NCBI GenBank assembly: GCA_031553855.1
Contig: JAVBKW010000001.1
Span: forward strand, 52,020-116,019
Source of the DNA: RACS-047 sp031553855
GTDB lineage: Bacteria; Bacillota; Clostridia; Christensenellales; Pumilibacteraceae
Direction of reading: 5' to 3'
Length of the DNA stretch: 64,000 nt
The translations under genes and the position numbers were made by a program. The notes below the pieces were generated by a model, which saw only the letters and a list, made by a program, of their open reading frames with translations, was not told the origin of the DNA and did no database searches. Positions within the stretch are counted from its first letter, which is position 1. Every line of letters begins with the position of its first letter. Below, one piece after another: positions 33,328 to 41,613 of the stretch.

Positions 33328-34041
33328 ATGGAAATTGAACAAATAGACGAAGTACTCGAAGCGCTGTTATTTGTTTCGGGAAACGGACTCAGTATAAGCG
33401 AAATTACTGAGCTTTTGGCGTTGCAGAAAAGCGAAGTCAACGGAGCCGTCAACCGCTTAAAGTCAAAATACAGCGGGAAGAGCGGAATACATCTTATCAG
33501 CTACAACGGCAAAATCCAGCTTTGCACAAATCCCCGCTATGCGGACGCGGTCGCGCAGGTGCTTAACCCTATTAAAGAAAAGGAGCTTTCTAACGCAACG
33601 CTTGAAACCGTTGCGATAGTCGCCTACAAACAGCCCGTAACAAGGCTTGAGATCGAAGAAATCAGGGGCGTGAGCTGCGAATATGCCGTACAGGTGCTTT
33701 TAAAGCACGGACTTATTGAGGCGGTAGGCAGGCGCGACGCAGTCGGCAAACCCTTGCTTTTCGGCACGACCGAGGCGTTTTTAAAACGCTTTCAAATCGA
33801 GTCTATCGATCAGCTGCCCGACTATGACAAGCTTATAGAAAGCTTTAAGATAGTTGAAAGCCTTAAAGATAGAGAGCCGCCAAAAGAACAGAGCATGTAT
33901 AACGAATTCGATATTCCGGAGGAGGAGAAAGCTGAGGGCAAAGAAAATTCCGATGCCGACTCCGCACAGTCTGATTTACCGGAAGTTGAGGAGCTGCCCG
34001 ATTTTTTGGCGGGCGAGGATAATTTGCAAAAAATCAGTTAA
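33328..34041 (+). CDS. scpB: Segregation and condensation protein B
   Basis: The 237-residue protein has two winged-helix domains: EQIDEVLEALLFVSGNGLS at the start, then NATLETVAIVAYKQPVTRLEIEEIRGV in the second domain with GRRDAVGKPLLFGTT. It binds the ScpA centre within the SMC complex. The C-terminal 50 residues are acidic and poorly conserved. The ATG at 33328 was chosen; a longer frame would extend into the structured repeat. Confidence 0.94.
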   Translation: MEIEQIDEVLEALLFVSGNGLSISEITELLALQKSEVNGAVNRLKSKYSGKSGIHLISYNGKIQLCTNPRYADAVAQVLNPIKEKELSNATLETVAIVAYKQPVTRLEIEEIRGVSCEYAVQVLLKHGLIEAVGRRDAVGKPLLFGTTEAFLKRFQIESIDQLPDYDKLIESFKIVESLKDREPPKEQSMYNEFDIPEEEKAEGKENSDADSAQSDLPEVEELPDFLAGEDNLQKIS

Positions 34042-34104
34042 TATACCCGCCGTTGCATATACGGCTTGAGTAAAAATATAATTATTAAGGAAGAGAAAAG
34101 ATTT

Positions 34105-34722
34105 ATGACGACGATTTTGTTTCAGGGCGACAGTATCACCGATTGCGGAAGGCGCGAGGAAAAGGACAATTTGGGTTTCGGATACGCGAGAATGGTTACG
34201 CAGGCTCTTACTAAAAAATATCCGCAAAAGAGCTTTACCTTTTATAACCGCGGCATCAGCGGCAACCGCACTTTCGATTTGAAGGGACGCTGGAGAAGCG
34301 AATGCCTCGACTTAAAGCCCGATGTTATGACTATTTTGATAGGCATTAATGACGTTTGGCGCAAGGTTGACAGCAATGACTACACATCCGACGAAGCCTT
34401 TGCGGATAATTTGGAATACCTTTTAAAATCAGTAAAGGAAAAGGGCGTAAAAATCATTGTTTTAGAGCCGTTTTTAATACCTTGCGGAGCAGGAGTAAGA
34501 GAAGGAATGCGCGAGGAGCTTGACGCAAAGCTCCGAGTATTAAGGCCGGTCGCTTCAAAATATGCCGACCGCTATATCGCGCTTGACGGACTTTTTTATG
34601 AGGAAGCCATCAATAATAATAAGCCTTCCGAATATTACTCCGGCGACGGCGTTCATCCTTCGGAAGACGGACATAAATTTATCGCGGGAAAAGTTATCGA
34701 GGCGATCGAGAAATTTGTTTAG
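34105..34722 (+). CDS. SGNH/GDSL-family hydrolase
   Basis: The 205-residue protein has the four conserved SGNH blocks: GDSITDCG (Ser nucleophile), the Gly of RGISGNRT, LIGINDVWR (Asn) and DGVHPSEDGH (Asp and His). It probably hydrolyses an ester such as an acetylated sugar, but the substrate is unknown. It lacks a signal peptide. The ATG follows AAGGAAGAG. It lies 63 bp after scpB. Confidence 0.88.
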   Translation: MTTILFQGDSITDCGRREEKDNLGFGYARMVTQALTKKYPQKSFTFYNRGISGNRTFDLKGRWRSECLDLKPDVMTILIGINDVWRKVDSNDYTSDEAFADNLEYLLKSVKEKGVKIIVLEPFLIPCGAGVREGMREELDAKLRVLRPVASKYADRYIALDGLFYEEAINNNKPSEYYSGDGVHPSEDGHKFIAGKVIEAIEKFV

Positions 34723-34751
34723 TATTTATCTTTAAATGTAGCCGACAATAT

Positions 34752-34909
34752 TTAAGGAAATGCTGAATAAATATTTCGAATGATTTTGCGGTAATTTTTA
34801 AGCACAAAATCGCCTTGAGAATAGCTCGCTATTATTGGCGGCGATACTGCCCGAAAGCTCTCGAAAATTTTGCCGAAATTCTAAACGTATTTATTCAGCG
34901 TTTCCTTAA
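34752..34909. mobile_element. MITE-like element with 22-bp terminal inverted repeats
   Basis: The 158-bp element starts TTAAGGAAATGCTGAATAAA and ends in the inverted copy TTTATTCAGCGTTTCCTTAA. It has no coding capacity. The inner part also has complementary segments (TTTCG...CGAAA). Short hairpins with the same ends occur at 41537 and 54051. It occupies most of the 236-bp gap between the SGNH gene and ytfI. Confidence 0.65.
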
Positions 34910-34958
34910 CTGATTAGTAGTATAAAAATTAAATTTTTCCAAAAACTAGCATAGAGAT

Positions 34959-35537
34959 ATGTTAGTTTTTTTAGTTGTGATCTTAATAGTTTTAGCTTTT
35001 GCAGCTTTTCAGCCGCGGGTGCATGCCGAGGGGCATTTGGATATGTTCGAAAACGACGGATATATTGCGGTTAAGCTGTTCGGGATAAGGCTCTTTAGGG
35101 CGGCGATACACTTTGAAAGCAACGATATCAAGCATAATAACCTTATTATCAAGTCCGGTAAAAAGCAAAACGAGCTGCATCTTAACGCCGATAAAAAGGA
35201 CGAAAAGTCGATAATGAGGATACTAAACTATCCCGCTTTTGAAAATATTATGATTATAAAGCTTGAATTCAGCGTGAAGGTGGGCAAAAACAACGACGCG
35301 TTTTTCACAAGTTTGCTTTTAAGCGGGATAAGGCTTGCTATGTTTTCGGCTCTTTCATACGTTAAAAGCCGTTTCGGAACGGAAATCAAGGAAGGTTTTA
35401 TACCCGACTATAATTCAGATAAGCTTGAAATGGACTTTACAGGCATAATCAGTATATCTTTTGCAGATATTATTTCTAGTTACTTGTTAAGCAAATTGCA
35501 TAAAAAGCAAAAATTAAAGGAGGCTCCACAAAATTGA
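34959..35537 (+). CDS. ytfI: DUF2953 membrane-anchored protein (YtfI-like)
   Basis: The 192-residue protein has one N-terminal membrane helix followed by a beta-rich domain resembling DUF2953: GYIAVKLFGIRLFRA and later DYNSDKLEMDFTGIISISFADII. In Bacillus, ytfI lies directly before ytfJ, as here. The function is unknown, with a probable sporulation role. It overlaps ytfJ by 4 nt. Confidence 0.75.
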   Translation: MLVFLVVILIVLAFAAFQPRVHAEGHLDMFENDGYIAVKLFGIRLFRAAIHFESNDIKHNNLIIKSGKKQNELHLNADKKDEKSIMRILNYPAFENIMIIKLEFSVKVGKNNDAFFTSLLLSGIRLAMFSALSYVKSRFGTEIKEGFIPDYNSDKLEMDFTGIISISFADIISSYLLSKLHKKQKLKEAPQN

Positions 35538-35923
35538 TAGTAGGAAATAACGAACATCCCATAGAACGTATTATGGATAATGCGTTCAGTAAAATGAAAA
35601 CTCTTATAGACGCCGATACCGTTATCGGCAGCCCCGTTATGACGGGCGACGGAGTGAGCATAGTGCCGATCAGCAAGGTCACGATGGGCTTTTTAACGGG
35701 AGGCGGCGAATACAGCGATATGTCGCGCCAAACTTACACCGAGTACCCGTTCGCAGGTGGCAGCGGCGCGGGCGTTTCAGTCGCGCCGATAGGCTTTTTA
35801 GTCAGCGACGGAAAGAGCGTGAAAATGATAAGCGTAGACGATAAGAGCGTTTTCGACAAGATACTCAACCTTATCCCCGACGTTGTGGCGAATTTATTAG
35901 ATAATGGGAGCTCTAAGAAATAA
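35534..35923 (+). CDS. ytfJ: GerW/YtfJ-family sporulation protein
   Basis: The 129-residue protein has the family pattern IERIMDNAFSKMKTLIDADT, VIGSPVMTGDGVSIVPISKV and SGAGVSVAPIGFLV. YtfJ (GerW) is a spore inner-compartment protein needed for germination receptor function in Bacillus. The start is TTG at 35534 with a strong AAAGGAGG 10 nt upstream. Confidence 0.92.
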   Translation: MIVGNNEHPIERIMDNAFSKMKTLIDADTVIGSPVMTGDGVSIVPISKVTMGFLTGGGEYSDMSRQTYTEYPFAGGSGAGVSVAPIGFLVSDGKSVKMISVDDKSVFDKILNLIPDVVANLLDNGSSKK

Positions 35924-35927
35924 AACC

Positions 35928-36050
35928 GCCGTCACAGCTACGGCTTGATACTGGCTATGTGAGTCAAGGCGGCGGCAGTTATGTACGTGAAGTACGCGCC
36001 TGCCGCCGCCTTGTTACCTGTTGCCCGTCTGAACCCGCATCTGTGACGGC
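35928..36050. repeat. Long compound inverted repeat, copy B
   Basis: The outer arms GCCGTCACAG/CTGTGACGGC enclose a perfect 14-bp stem, CAAGGCGGCGGCAG (35965) and CTGCCGCCGCCTTG (36000). The tip has GTAC-gtgaa-GTAC. It shares TGTTGCCCGTCT and GGCTA[C/T]GT with the element at 28293. It fills the gap between ytfJ and dacB. Confidence 0.7.
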
Positions 36051-36081
36051 TAACTTTTTCTGTATGGAGGATAGATATTTA

Positions 36082-37221
36082 ATGAAAGGTTTAATGCGAA
36101 TTTCCGTTTGTTTTCTTATAGCCCTTTTAGCAATTGTTTCTATCGGCGGAAATATTTCCGCAAACGCTGCCGCAACCGGCTCAAGCGCGGAATGTATGGT
36201 TTTGATGGACGTTAAAACCAACCGCGTTATATATAAAAAGAACGCGGCCTTAAAGCGTCCGATGGCAAGCACTACAAAAATTATGACGGCTATTGCCGTT
36301 ATCGAAAACACCGCCGACTTGAATAAGATAGTTAAAATTCCCGATTCGGCGGTAGGCGTAGAAGGGTCGAGCATTTATTTAGAAAAAGGCGAGGAATTGA
36401 GCCTACTTGACCTTTTATACGGGCTTATGCTGCAGTCTGGCAACGACTGCGCCGAGGCTCTTGCCGTTTTAACTAGCGGAAGTAAGGAGAAATTCGCCGG
36501 GCTTATGAACGCGTCCGCGCGCAAAATAGGCGCGCTAAATTCCAATTTCGTCACTCCGCACGGCCTCCACCACGCCGAGCATTATACTACTGCGTACGAT
36601 TTGGCGCTCATTTCCTCATACGCGCTCAAAAATCCGGTTTTTGCGAAAATCGTTTCAACAAAAAAACATACTACCGCGTGGAAGGGCAGAGATTATAAAA
36701 GAGTCATAATAAATAAGAATAAACTGCTCAGCTCATTTGAGGGCGCCGACGGAGTCAAGACAGGCTATACTAAAAAAGCGGGACGTTGTTTTGTTTCAAG
36801 CGCAACTAGGGACGGGCGGCGGTGCGTGTGCGCAGTTCTAAACTGCGGGCCGATGTTTGAGGAATGCTCCTCGCTTATGAGCCGGTACTTTAAAGAATAC
36901 GAAAATACCGAAGCCGTAAAAAAATACGATAAACTTTGCGACGTTCCCGTAAAGGGGGCGAAAAACAAAACCGTTGCGGCGGGCGCGGGCGAGGATCTGC
37001 TGCTTGCGCTGAATGCGGCGGAAAAAGAAAATTTACGCGTAGAAACCGAATATTTCAAAGGCCTTAAAGCGCCTGTTAAAGCGGGGACTGTCGTTGGTAA
37101 AATTTTAATATACGTTCAAAATAACTTGCTTTTTGAAGAAAAATTGTATACTATAGAAGACGCGGAGTCCAAAGACCTATTTGATCTTTTAAAAGATCTG
37201 GCGGATGAGTGGACGGCGTAA
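36082..37221 (+). CDS. dacB: D-alanyl-D-alanine carboxypeptidase (DacB-type)
   Basis: The 379-residue exported S11 penicillin-binding protein has a signal peptide ending near ANAAATG. The motifs are STTK in MASTTKIMT, SGN in LQSGNDCAEA and KTG in DGVKTGYTKKAG. In Bacillus, dacB lies after scpB and acts in spore cortex formation, which fits the position. The ATG at 36082 follows GGAGG by 11 nt; an in-frame ATG at 36064 overlaps that site and longer frames run into the repeat. Confidence 0.9.
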   Translation: MKGLMRISVCFLIALLAIVSIGGNISANAAATGSSAECMVLMDVKTNRVIYKKNAALKRPMASTTKIMTAIAVIENTADLNKIVKIPDSAVGVEGSSIYLEKGEELSLLDLLYGLMLQSGNDCAEALAVLTSGSKEKFAGLMNASARKIGALNSNFVTPHGLHHAEHYTTAYDLALISSYALKNPVFAKIVSTKKHTTAWKGRDYKRVIINKNKLLSSFEGADGVKTGYTKKAGRCFVSSATRDGRRCVCAVLNCGPMFEECSSLMSRYFKEYENTEAVKKYDKLCDVPVKGAKNKTVAAGAGEDLLLALNAAEKENLRVETEYFKGLKAPVKAGTVVGKILIYVQNNLLFEEKLYTIEDAESKDLFDLLKDLADEWTA

Positions 37222-37246
37222 TTCAATTTGTTTAAGGTATATTATT

Positions 37247-37972
37247 TTGAGAATCAATAAATTTCTTGCTTCCTGCGGACTTGCAAGCCGCCGCAATTGC
37301 GAAAAGCTTGTTTTAGAGGGCAGAGTCACGGTAAACAACAAAAAAGTGGCATCTCTTGCCGTAGATATCGACGAAGAAAATGATTTTGTGCAGGTAGACG
37401 GCACAAGGGTTCAGCTTATTCACAAGCATATTTATCTTATGCTTAATAAGCCTAAAGGTTATGTCTGCACAACGAGCGACGAGCTTGAGCGTAAAACCGT
37501 TATGGAGCTTATCGGCGGAAAATTTAAGGATAAACGCATTTTTCCGATCGGCAGGCTGGACTACGATACCGAAGGCCTTCTGCTTTTGACGACTGACGGC
37601 GACCTTTCCAACAGGCTTATGCATCCGCGCCACGAAGTCAATAAAACTTATGTGGCAAGGATCGAGGGCGAAGTGACCGAGGCCGAACTCAATAAGATAA
37701 GAGCCGGAGTTATTTTAGACGGGGTAAAGACTAATAAATGCAAGGCAAAGCTTATAGAAACCATCAAAGAGCAGGGCAAAATCGAAAGCAGGATAGAGGT
37801 CACGATCTCGCAAGGGCGGAACAGGCAGGTACGCAGGATGTTTGAAAGCATAAACCGCGAGGTCGTCTTTTTAAAGAGAACGGCAATTGGGGACTTGAAA
37901 CTCGGCGGCTTATACAGGGGCGAATTCCGCGAGCTGAAAGAGGATGAAATCGATTATTTAAAAAATATTTAA
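37247..37972 (+). CDS. rluB: Ribosomal large subunit pseudouridine synthase B
   Basis: The protein has an S4 RNA-binding domain (NKFLASCGLASRRNCEKL, then GRVTVNN) and a catalytic domain with GRLDYDTEGLLLLTTDGDL, in which D of RLDYDT is the catalytic residue. It modifies 23S rRNA. The TTG at 37247 was chosen because it matches the family N-terminus and follows AAGGTA; an ATG at 37205 is an alternative that overlaps dacB. Confidence 0.93.
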   Translation: MRINKFLASCGLASRRNCEKLVLEGRVTVNNKKVASLAVDIDEENDFVQVDGTRVQLIHKHIYLMLNKPKGYVCTTSDELERKTVMELIGGKFKDKRIFPIGRLDYDTEGLLLLTTDGDLSNRLMHPRHEVNKTYVARIEGEVTEAELNKIRAGVILDGVKTNKCKAKLIETIKEQGKIESRIEVTISQGRNRQVRRMFESINREVVFLKRTAIGDLKLGGLYRGEFRELKEDEIDYLKNI

Positions 37973-38001
37973 ACTTAGTTAAAAAATTTGTAAAAAAAAC
38001 G

Positions 38002-38032
38002 ATACAAGCGGTTATTTCGCTTGTATTTTTTT
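38002..38032 (+). terminator. Intrinsic terminator after rluB
   Basis: ATACAAGCG, a 7-nt loop and CGCTTGTAT followed by seven T. It separates the dacB-rluB unit from the decarboxylase operon. Confidence 0.8.
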
Positions 38033-38049
38033 ATGTTTTACTATATACT
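38021..38049 (+). promoter_or_regulatory. Possible promoter of the decarboxylase operon
   Basis: TTGTAT (38021-38026), a 17-bp spacer and TATACT (38044-38049). The -35 overlaps the terminator stem. The first gene begins 57 bp downstream after GGAGG. Confidence 0.45.
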
Positions 38050-38105
38050 ATTTATATGTGGGAGTTTTTTTTCACTTTTAACAAATTATTATCGGAGGCA
38101 ATTTA

Positions 38106-39497
38106 ATGAGCGGAACAGAAAAGCTTACGGCCGCAGAAAACCAGCTTGAAAAAGCTGCTGAAAGCGTGATAAAGCTGATTGGAAAAATAACCGACGAACA
38201 ATCGTTTGTCGAATGCGACAGGTTTATTTATTCCGATTCGTCTTTAGGCGCCTGCGTCGGCGAGGGAGTTGTCAGCGGCTTTGCAAGCGTGAACGGAGAA
38301 AACGTTGCGCTGTTTGCTACAAATCCGGCTGTCTTAAAGGGCAGTATCGGCAGGCGCGGAGCGGAAAAGATCGCAAAGACAGTCAATAACGCGGTCAAAA
38401 CAGGCTCTCCCGTTATCGGCATTTTCGACACCAGCGGAGCGAGATTTTCCGAGGGTATCGAGGCGCTTGAGGGATACGGTAAAATCATCAAAGCATTTTC
38501 GGACGCGTACGGCGCAGTTCCGCTTATTTGCATTATTAAAGGCAATAATTTCGGGCTTTCGTCCTATCTTACTTCAATTTGCGACGTGTGTATCGCGTAC
38601 GATAAATCGAGTTTAGCGACGGCAAGCCCTTTAATTTTGGCGGCAAAAGCCGATAAGGACATTAAAACTGTCGGAACGGCGGCCGCGCATTCAAAATCCG
38701 GAGTATACTCGCTTACCGTAAAAAGCGACGCTGAACTAAAGTCGGCTGTTTTTAATATTCTCGGCCTCATTGATGATCCTGTTCTTGAGCCTTCCGACGA
38801 CCCTAACAGAGTTGCCGCGTCTTTAACCTGCGGAGTTAAAGCCGCCGCGCTTATAAATGAAGTGTTCGATCAGGGTACGTTTATTGAATTAAAAAAAGAC
38901 TTCGGCGCGTCCGCAATTACGGGGCTTGCGCGCCTTAACGGCATGAGCGTGGGAGTTGTTGCAAGCAACGCCGATATCGATAACGGCAGGCTCGGCGCCG
39001 ACGCTTGCGTTAAGATAAGCTCGCTGCTTTCATTATGCTTGTCGCACAATATCCCCGTTATAAACCTTGTAAACAGCAAGGGATCGGCGGTATCGCTTGC
39101 CGAAGAAAACGGCGCGCTCATCCGTGAAACGGCTGATATGATGTTTTTATACAACCAGATGCCGCAGGCGAAAATCGCGCTTATCTACGGCGAGGCTATC
39201 GGCTCGGCGTATGTGGCATTAGCCGGAAAAAGCACGGTCGATTATTCACTTGCCTGGCCTTGCGCGAATATCGGCGCGGTTGACGGCGCGGCTGCGGCGG
39301 AGCTTTTATATTCCGACCAAATAGCTGCCGCCGAAAATAAAGAGGCTGCCGCTGAAGATTTTGCTCAAAGCTACTGTGAAGAAAATACTAACGCGCTCAC
39401 CGTCTCAAAATTCGGGTATATCGATAACGTTATCGAGCCCGCGCTTACGCGTCAATACCTGATTTCCGCAGTTCAGATTTTTTTGAGCAAGGAGTAA
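38106..39497 (+). CDS. Carboxyltransferase subunit (MmdA/12S-like)
   Basis: The 463-residue protein has two crotonase-like halves typical of acyl-CoA carboxyltransferases. The N-terminal half has KGSIGRRGAEKI and FDTSGARFSEGIEALEGYG, which match the oxyanion and CoA loops of methylmalonyl-CoA decarboxylase alpha. The C-terminal half has GEAIGSAYVALAGK and AWPCANIGAVDGA. It is shorter and more divergent than typical MmdA (about 510 residues), so the acyl-CoA substrate cannot be named. It is the first gene of a Na+ pump operon that also encodes an OadA-type subunit. Confidence 0.8.
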   Translation: MSGTEKLTAAENQLEKAAESVIKLIGKITDEQSFVECDRFIYSDSSLGACVGEGVVSGFASVNGENVALFATNPAVLKGSIGRRGAEKIAKTVNNAVKTGSPVIGIFDTSGARFSEGIEALEGYGKIIKAFSDAYGAVPLICIIKGNNFGLSSYLTSICDVCIAYDKSSLATASPLILAAKADKDIKTVGTAAAHSKSGVYSLTVKSDAELKSAVFNILGLIDDPVLEPSDDPNRVAASLTCGVKAAALINEVFDQGTFIELKKDFGASAITGLARLNGMSVGVVASNADIDNGRLGADACVKISSLLSLCLSHNIPVINLVNSKGSAVSLAEENGALIRETADMMFLYNQMPQAKIALIYGEAIGSAYVALAGKSTVDYSLAWPCANIGAVDGAAAAELLYSDQIAAAENKEAAAEDFAQSYCEENTNALTVSKFGYIDNVIEPALTRQYLISAVQIFLSKE

Positions 39498-39503
39498 GCG
39501 GGG

Positions 39504-39863
39504 ATGTATAGCGAAATTAAATTATTTCAGGGCTTTAATATGGATTTGGGCGAGGCAGCTTTATACGCTTTTCTCGGATTGATGATTGTTTTCATAATAT
39601 TAGCGCTTTTAGTATTGATACTGACCGCCTACAACTATTTGATTAAAAAAGCCATATCACAGGCTCCGGCAGAAAAAGACGGCGTAACTGCAAGTGAAAA
39701 GTCTTACGACGCGCCCGTTACAGTTCAGCAGAACTTAGAAGACGATGCCGAATTGGTCGCCGTCATCACAGCCGCCGTAACCGCCGCTATGGAACAAGAG
39801 CGCAAAAACGATCCGACAGCGGTAAAAGCGCCGTTCGTTATAAGAAGAATCAGACACAGATAA
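39504..39863 (+). CDS. OadG-family gamma subunit of Na+ pump decarboxylase
   Basis: The 119-residue protein has one membrane helix (about 20-45) with LGLMIVFIILALLVLIL, typical of OadG/MmdD, then a polar region rich in A and E and a basic C-terminus ending KAPFVIRRIRHR. The gamma subunit anchors the complex and binds zinc in characterised enzymes. It follows the carboxyltransferase by 6 nt. Confidence 0.8.
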   Translation: MYSEIKLFQGFNMDLGEAALYAFLGLMIVFIILALLVLILTAYNYLIKKAISQAPAEKDGVTASEKSYDAPVTVQQNLEDDAELVAVITAAVTAAMEQERKNDPTAVKAPFVIRRIRHR

Positions 39864-39896
39864 TTTAATAAATAAAAAAATTGGAGAAATAGATTT

Positions 39897-40289
39897 ATGC
39901 GTATTTTTAATGTTAAGGTAAACGGAAAGGTTTATAATGTAGAGGTTGAAGAAGCGGGGTCTATCGCGTCCGTACCGGCTCCCGTGACTTATACCGCTCC
40001 GGCTCCGGTTCCGGCTGCCGCTCCGGTATATGCCGCTCCGGCTTCGGCCGCCGCGCCTGTTGCCGCTATACCGGCAAGCGGCTCGCCCGTTAAATCGCCT
40101 ATGCCCGGCCTTGTTTTAAAGCTGCTTGTAGAGGACGGTGCGACAGTAAAAAAGAACCAGAAAATATTGGTTTTAGAAGCAATGAAAATGGAGAACGATA
40201 TTTTGGCCTCTGCTGACGGCGTTGTCAGTTTTGCCGCAAAGAAAGGCGATTCAGTAGAAACAGGCGCAGTTCTTGCGGTCGTCAGATAA
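39897..40289 (+). CDS. Biotin carboxyl carrier protein of Na+ pump decarboxylase
   Basis: The 130-residue protein starts MRIFNVKVNGKVYNVEVEE, has a Pro/Ala-rich flexible linker (about 25-60) and ends in a biotinyl domain: SPMPGLVLKLLVEDG and LEAMKMENDI, whose Lys is biotinylated. It carries CO2 between the carboxyltransferases and the beta subunit. Shorter carriers with this layout are known as OadC or 1.3S-type subunits. Confidence 0.93.
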   Translation: MRIFNVKVNGKVYNVEVEEAGSIASVPAPVTYTAPAPVPAAAPVYAAPASAAAPVAAIPASGSPVKSPMPGLVLKLLVEDGATVKKNQKILVLEAMKMENDILASADGVVSFAAKKGDSVETGAVLAVVR

Positions 40290-40315
40290 GAAAAAACGCC
40301 GGAGGAGCTTAATAA

Positions 40316-41530
40316 ATGTTATTGAATCTTTTGGGCAACCTATGGGAAAGTACCGGAATTGCCAAAAGCTTAGTTGCGTACGGCTGGCAAAACTACGTAA
40401 TGATCATTATTGCCTGCTTTCTTTTATATCTTGCTATCGGCAAGGGTTTTGAACCGCTGCTGCTGCTTCCGATCGCATTCGGTATGCTTATGGTCAACAT
40501 ACCCGGCGGCGGGGATATTTTGTATTTTAAGGGCTACGGGCAGGCGGGCGTGACCGAGGCAACCTACAGAGCCGCTCAAGAGGCTGCGGGAGATGAGGCA
40601 TCGTTCGGACTATTCTATTATCTGTATCAGGGCGTCGATAAAGTTATTTATCCGCCGCTGATCTTCTTAGGAATAGGCGCAATGACGGATTTCGGGCCGC
40701 TTATCGCAAACCCCAAAAGCCTTATCATCGGCGCGGGCGCGCAGCTCGGTATTTTCATCACGTTCTTCGGCGCGATCTTACTGGGTTTCGACCAGATCTC
40801 GGCGGCTTCAATTTCAATAATCGGCGGCGCGGACGGGCCTACGGCTATTTACTTGACTAAACGCCTCGGCGACCCTGAAAACCTGTTGCCGACTATAGCG
40901 ATAGCCGCTTATAGCTACATGGCACTCATTCCCTTTATTCAGCGTCCTTTTATGAAGCTTTTGACGACGAAAAAAGAACGTATGATAAAAATGGAACAAT
41001 TAAGGGTAGTTTCTAAAAAAGAAAAAATACTTTTCCCGATAATTATTACAATTGTGACAACTATCATTCTGCCTGACGCTTTGCCGCTTATCGGTATGCT
41101 TATGCTCGGCAATCTCATAAAGGAAAGTACGGTAACTGAAAGGCTTGCAAAAACCGCCAGCAACGAGCTTATTAATATTATTACTATTTTTTTAGGGCTT
41201 ACCGTCGGTTCAAAAGCGATTGCGGCAACTTTCCTTTCGCCTCAGACGCTCGGAATAATTGTTCTGGGCTTGCTTGCTTTCTCTTTGGGAACCGTTGGCG
41301 GACTGCTTACGGCAAAGGTTTTGAACGTTTTGAGCGGCGGAAAAATCAATCCTCTTATCGGGAGCGCGGGAGTTTCGGCCGTACCTATGGCGGCGAGGGT
41401 TTCCCAGCGCGTAGGCCAGGAGGACGATCCGCAAAACTTTCTGCTTATGCACGCTATGGGCCCCAACGTTGCCGGAGTAATCGGCAGCGCGGTTGCAGCG
41501 GGAGTGTTCCTTGCTATTTTCGGCGGTTAA
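40316..41530 (+). CDS. Na+-translocating decarboxylase beta subunit (OadB/MmdB/GcdB)
   Basis: The 404-residue polytopic membrane protein decarboxylates carboxybiotin and exports Na+. SISIIGGADGPTAIYLTKRL contains the conserved Asp needed for Na+ coupling, and GVSAVPMAARVSQ and NFLLMHAMGPNVAGVIGSA are also diagnostic. The length is normal. GGAGGAG precedes the ATG. Confidence 0.95.
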   Translation: MLLNLLGNLWESTGIAKSLVAYGWQNYVMIIIACFLLYLAIGKGFEPLLLLPIAFGMLMVNIPGGGDILYFKGYGQAGVTEATYRAAQEAAGDEASFGLFYYLYQGVDKVIYPPLIFLGIGAMTDFGPLIANPKSLIIGAGAQLGIFITFFGAILLGFDQISAASISIIGGADGPTAIYLTKRLGDPENLLPTIAIAAYSYMALIPFIQRPFMKLLTTKKERMIKMEQLRVVSKKEKILFPIIITIVTTIILPDALPLIGMLMLGNLIKESTVTERLAKTASNELINIITIFLGLTVGSKAIAATFLSPQTLGIIVLGLLAFSLGTVGGLLTAKVLNVLSGGKINPLIGSAGVSAVPMAARVSQRVGQEDDPQNFLLMHAMGPNVAGVIGSAVAAGVFLAIFGG

Positions 41531-41536
41531 ACTTTA

Positions 41537-41564
41537 GAAAACGCTAAATCTGATCAGCGTTTTC
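41537..41564 (+). terminator. Hairpin between beta and alpha subunit genes
   Basis: GAAAACGCT, a 10-nt loop, AGCGTTTTC, followed by CTTAAG. It resembles the ends of the MITE-like element at 34752. It may attenuate transcription before the oadA-type gene. Confidence 0.45.
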
Positions 41565-41613
41565 CTTAAGCTAAAAAAGGCAGTTATTTTCTTAATTTGA
41601 AAGGAGATTTATA

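Noticed and set aside
35959..36081. N-terminal extension of DacB
   Set aside because: It would translate the compound hairpin repeat; the signal peptide and ribosome-binding site support the start at 36082.
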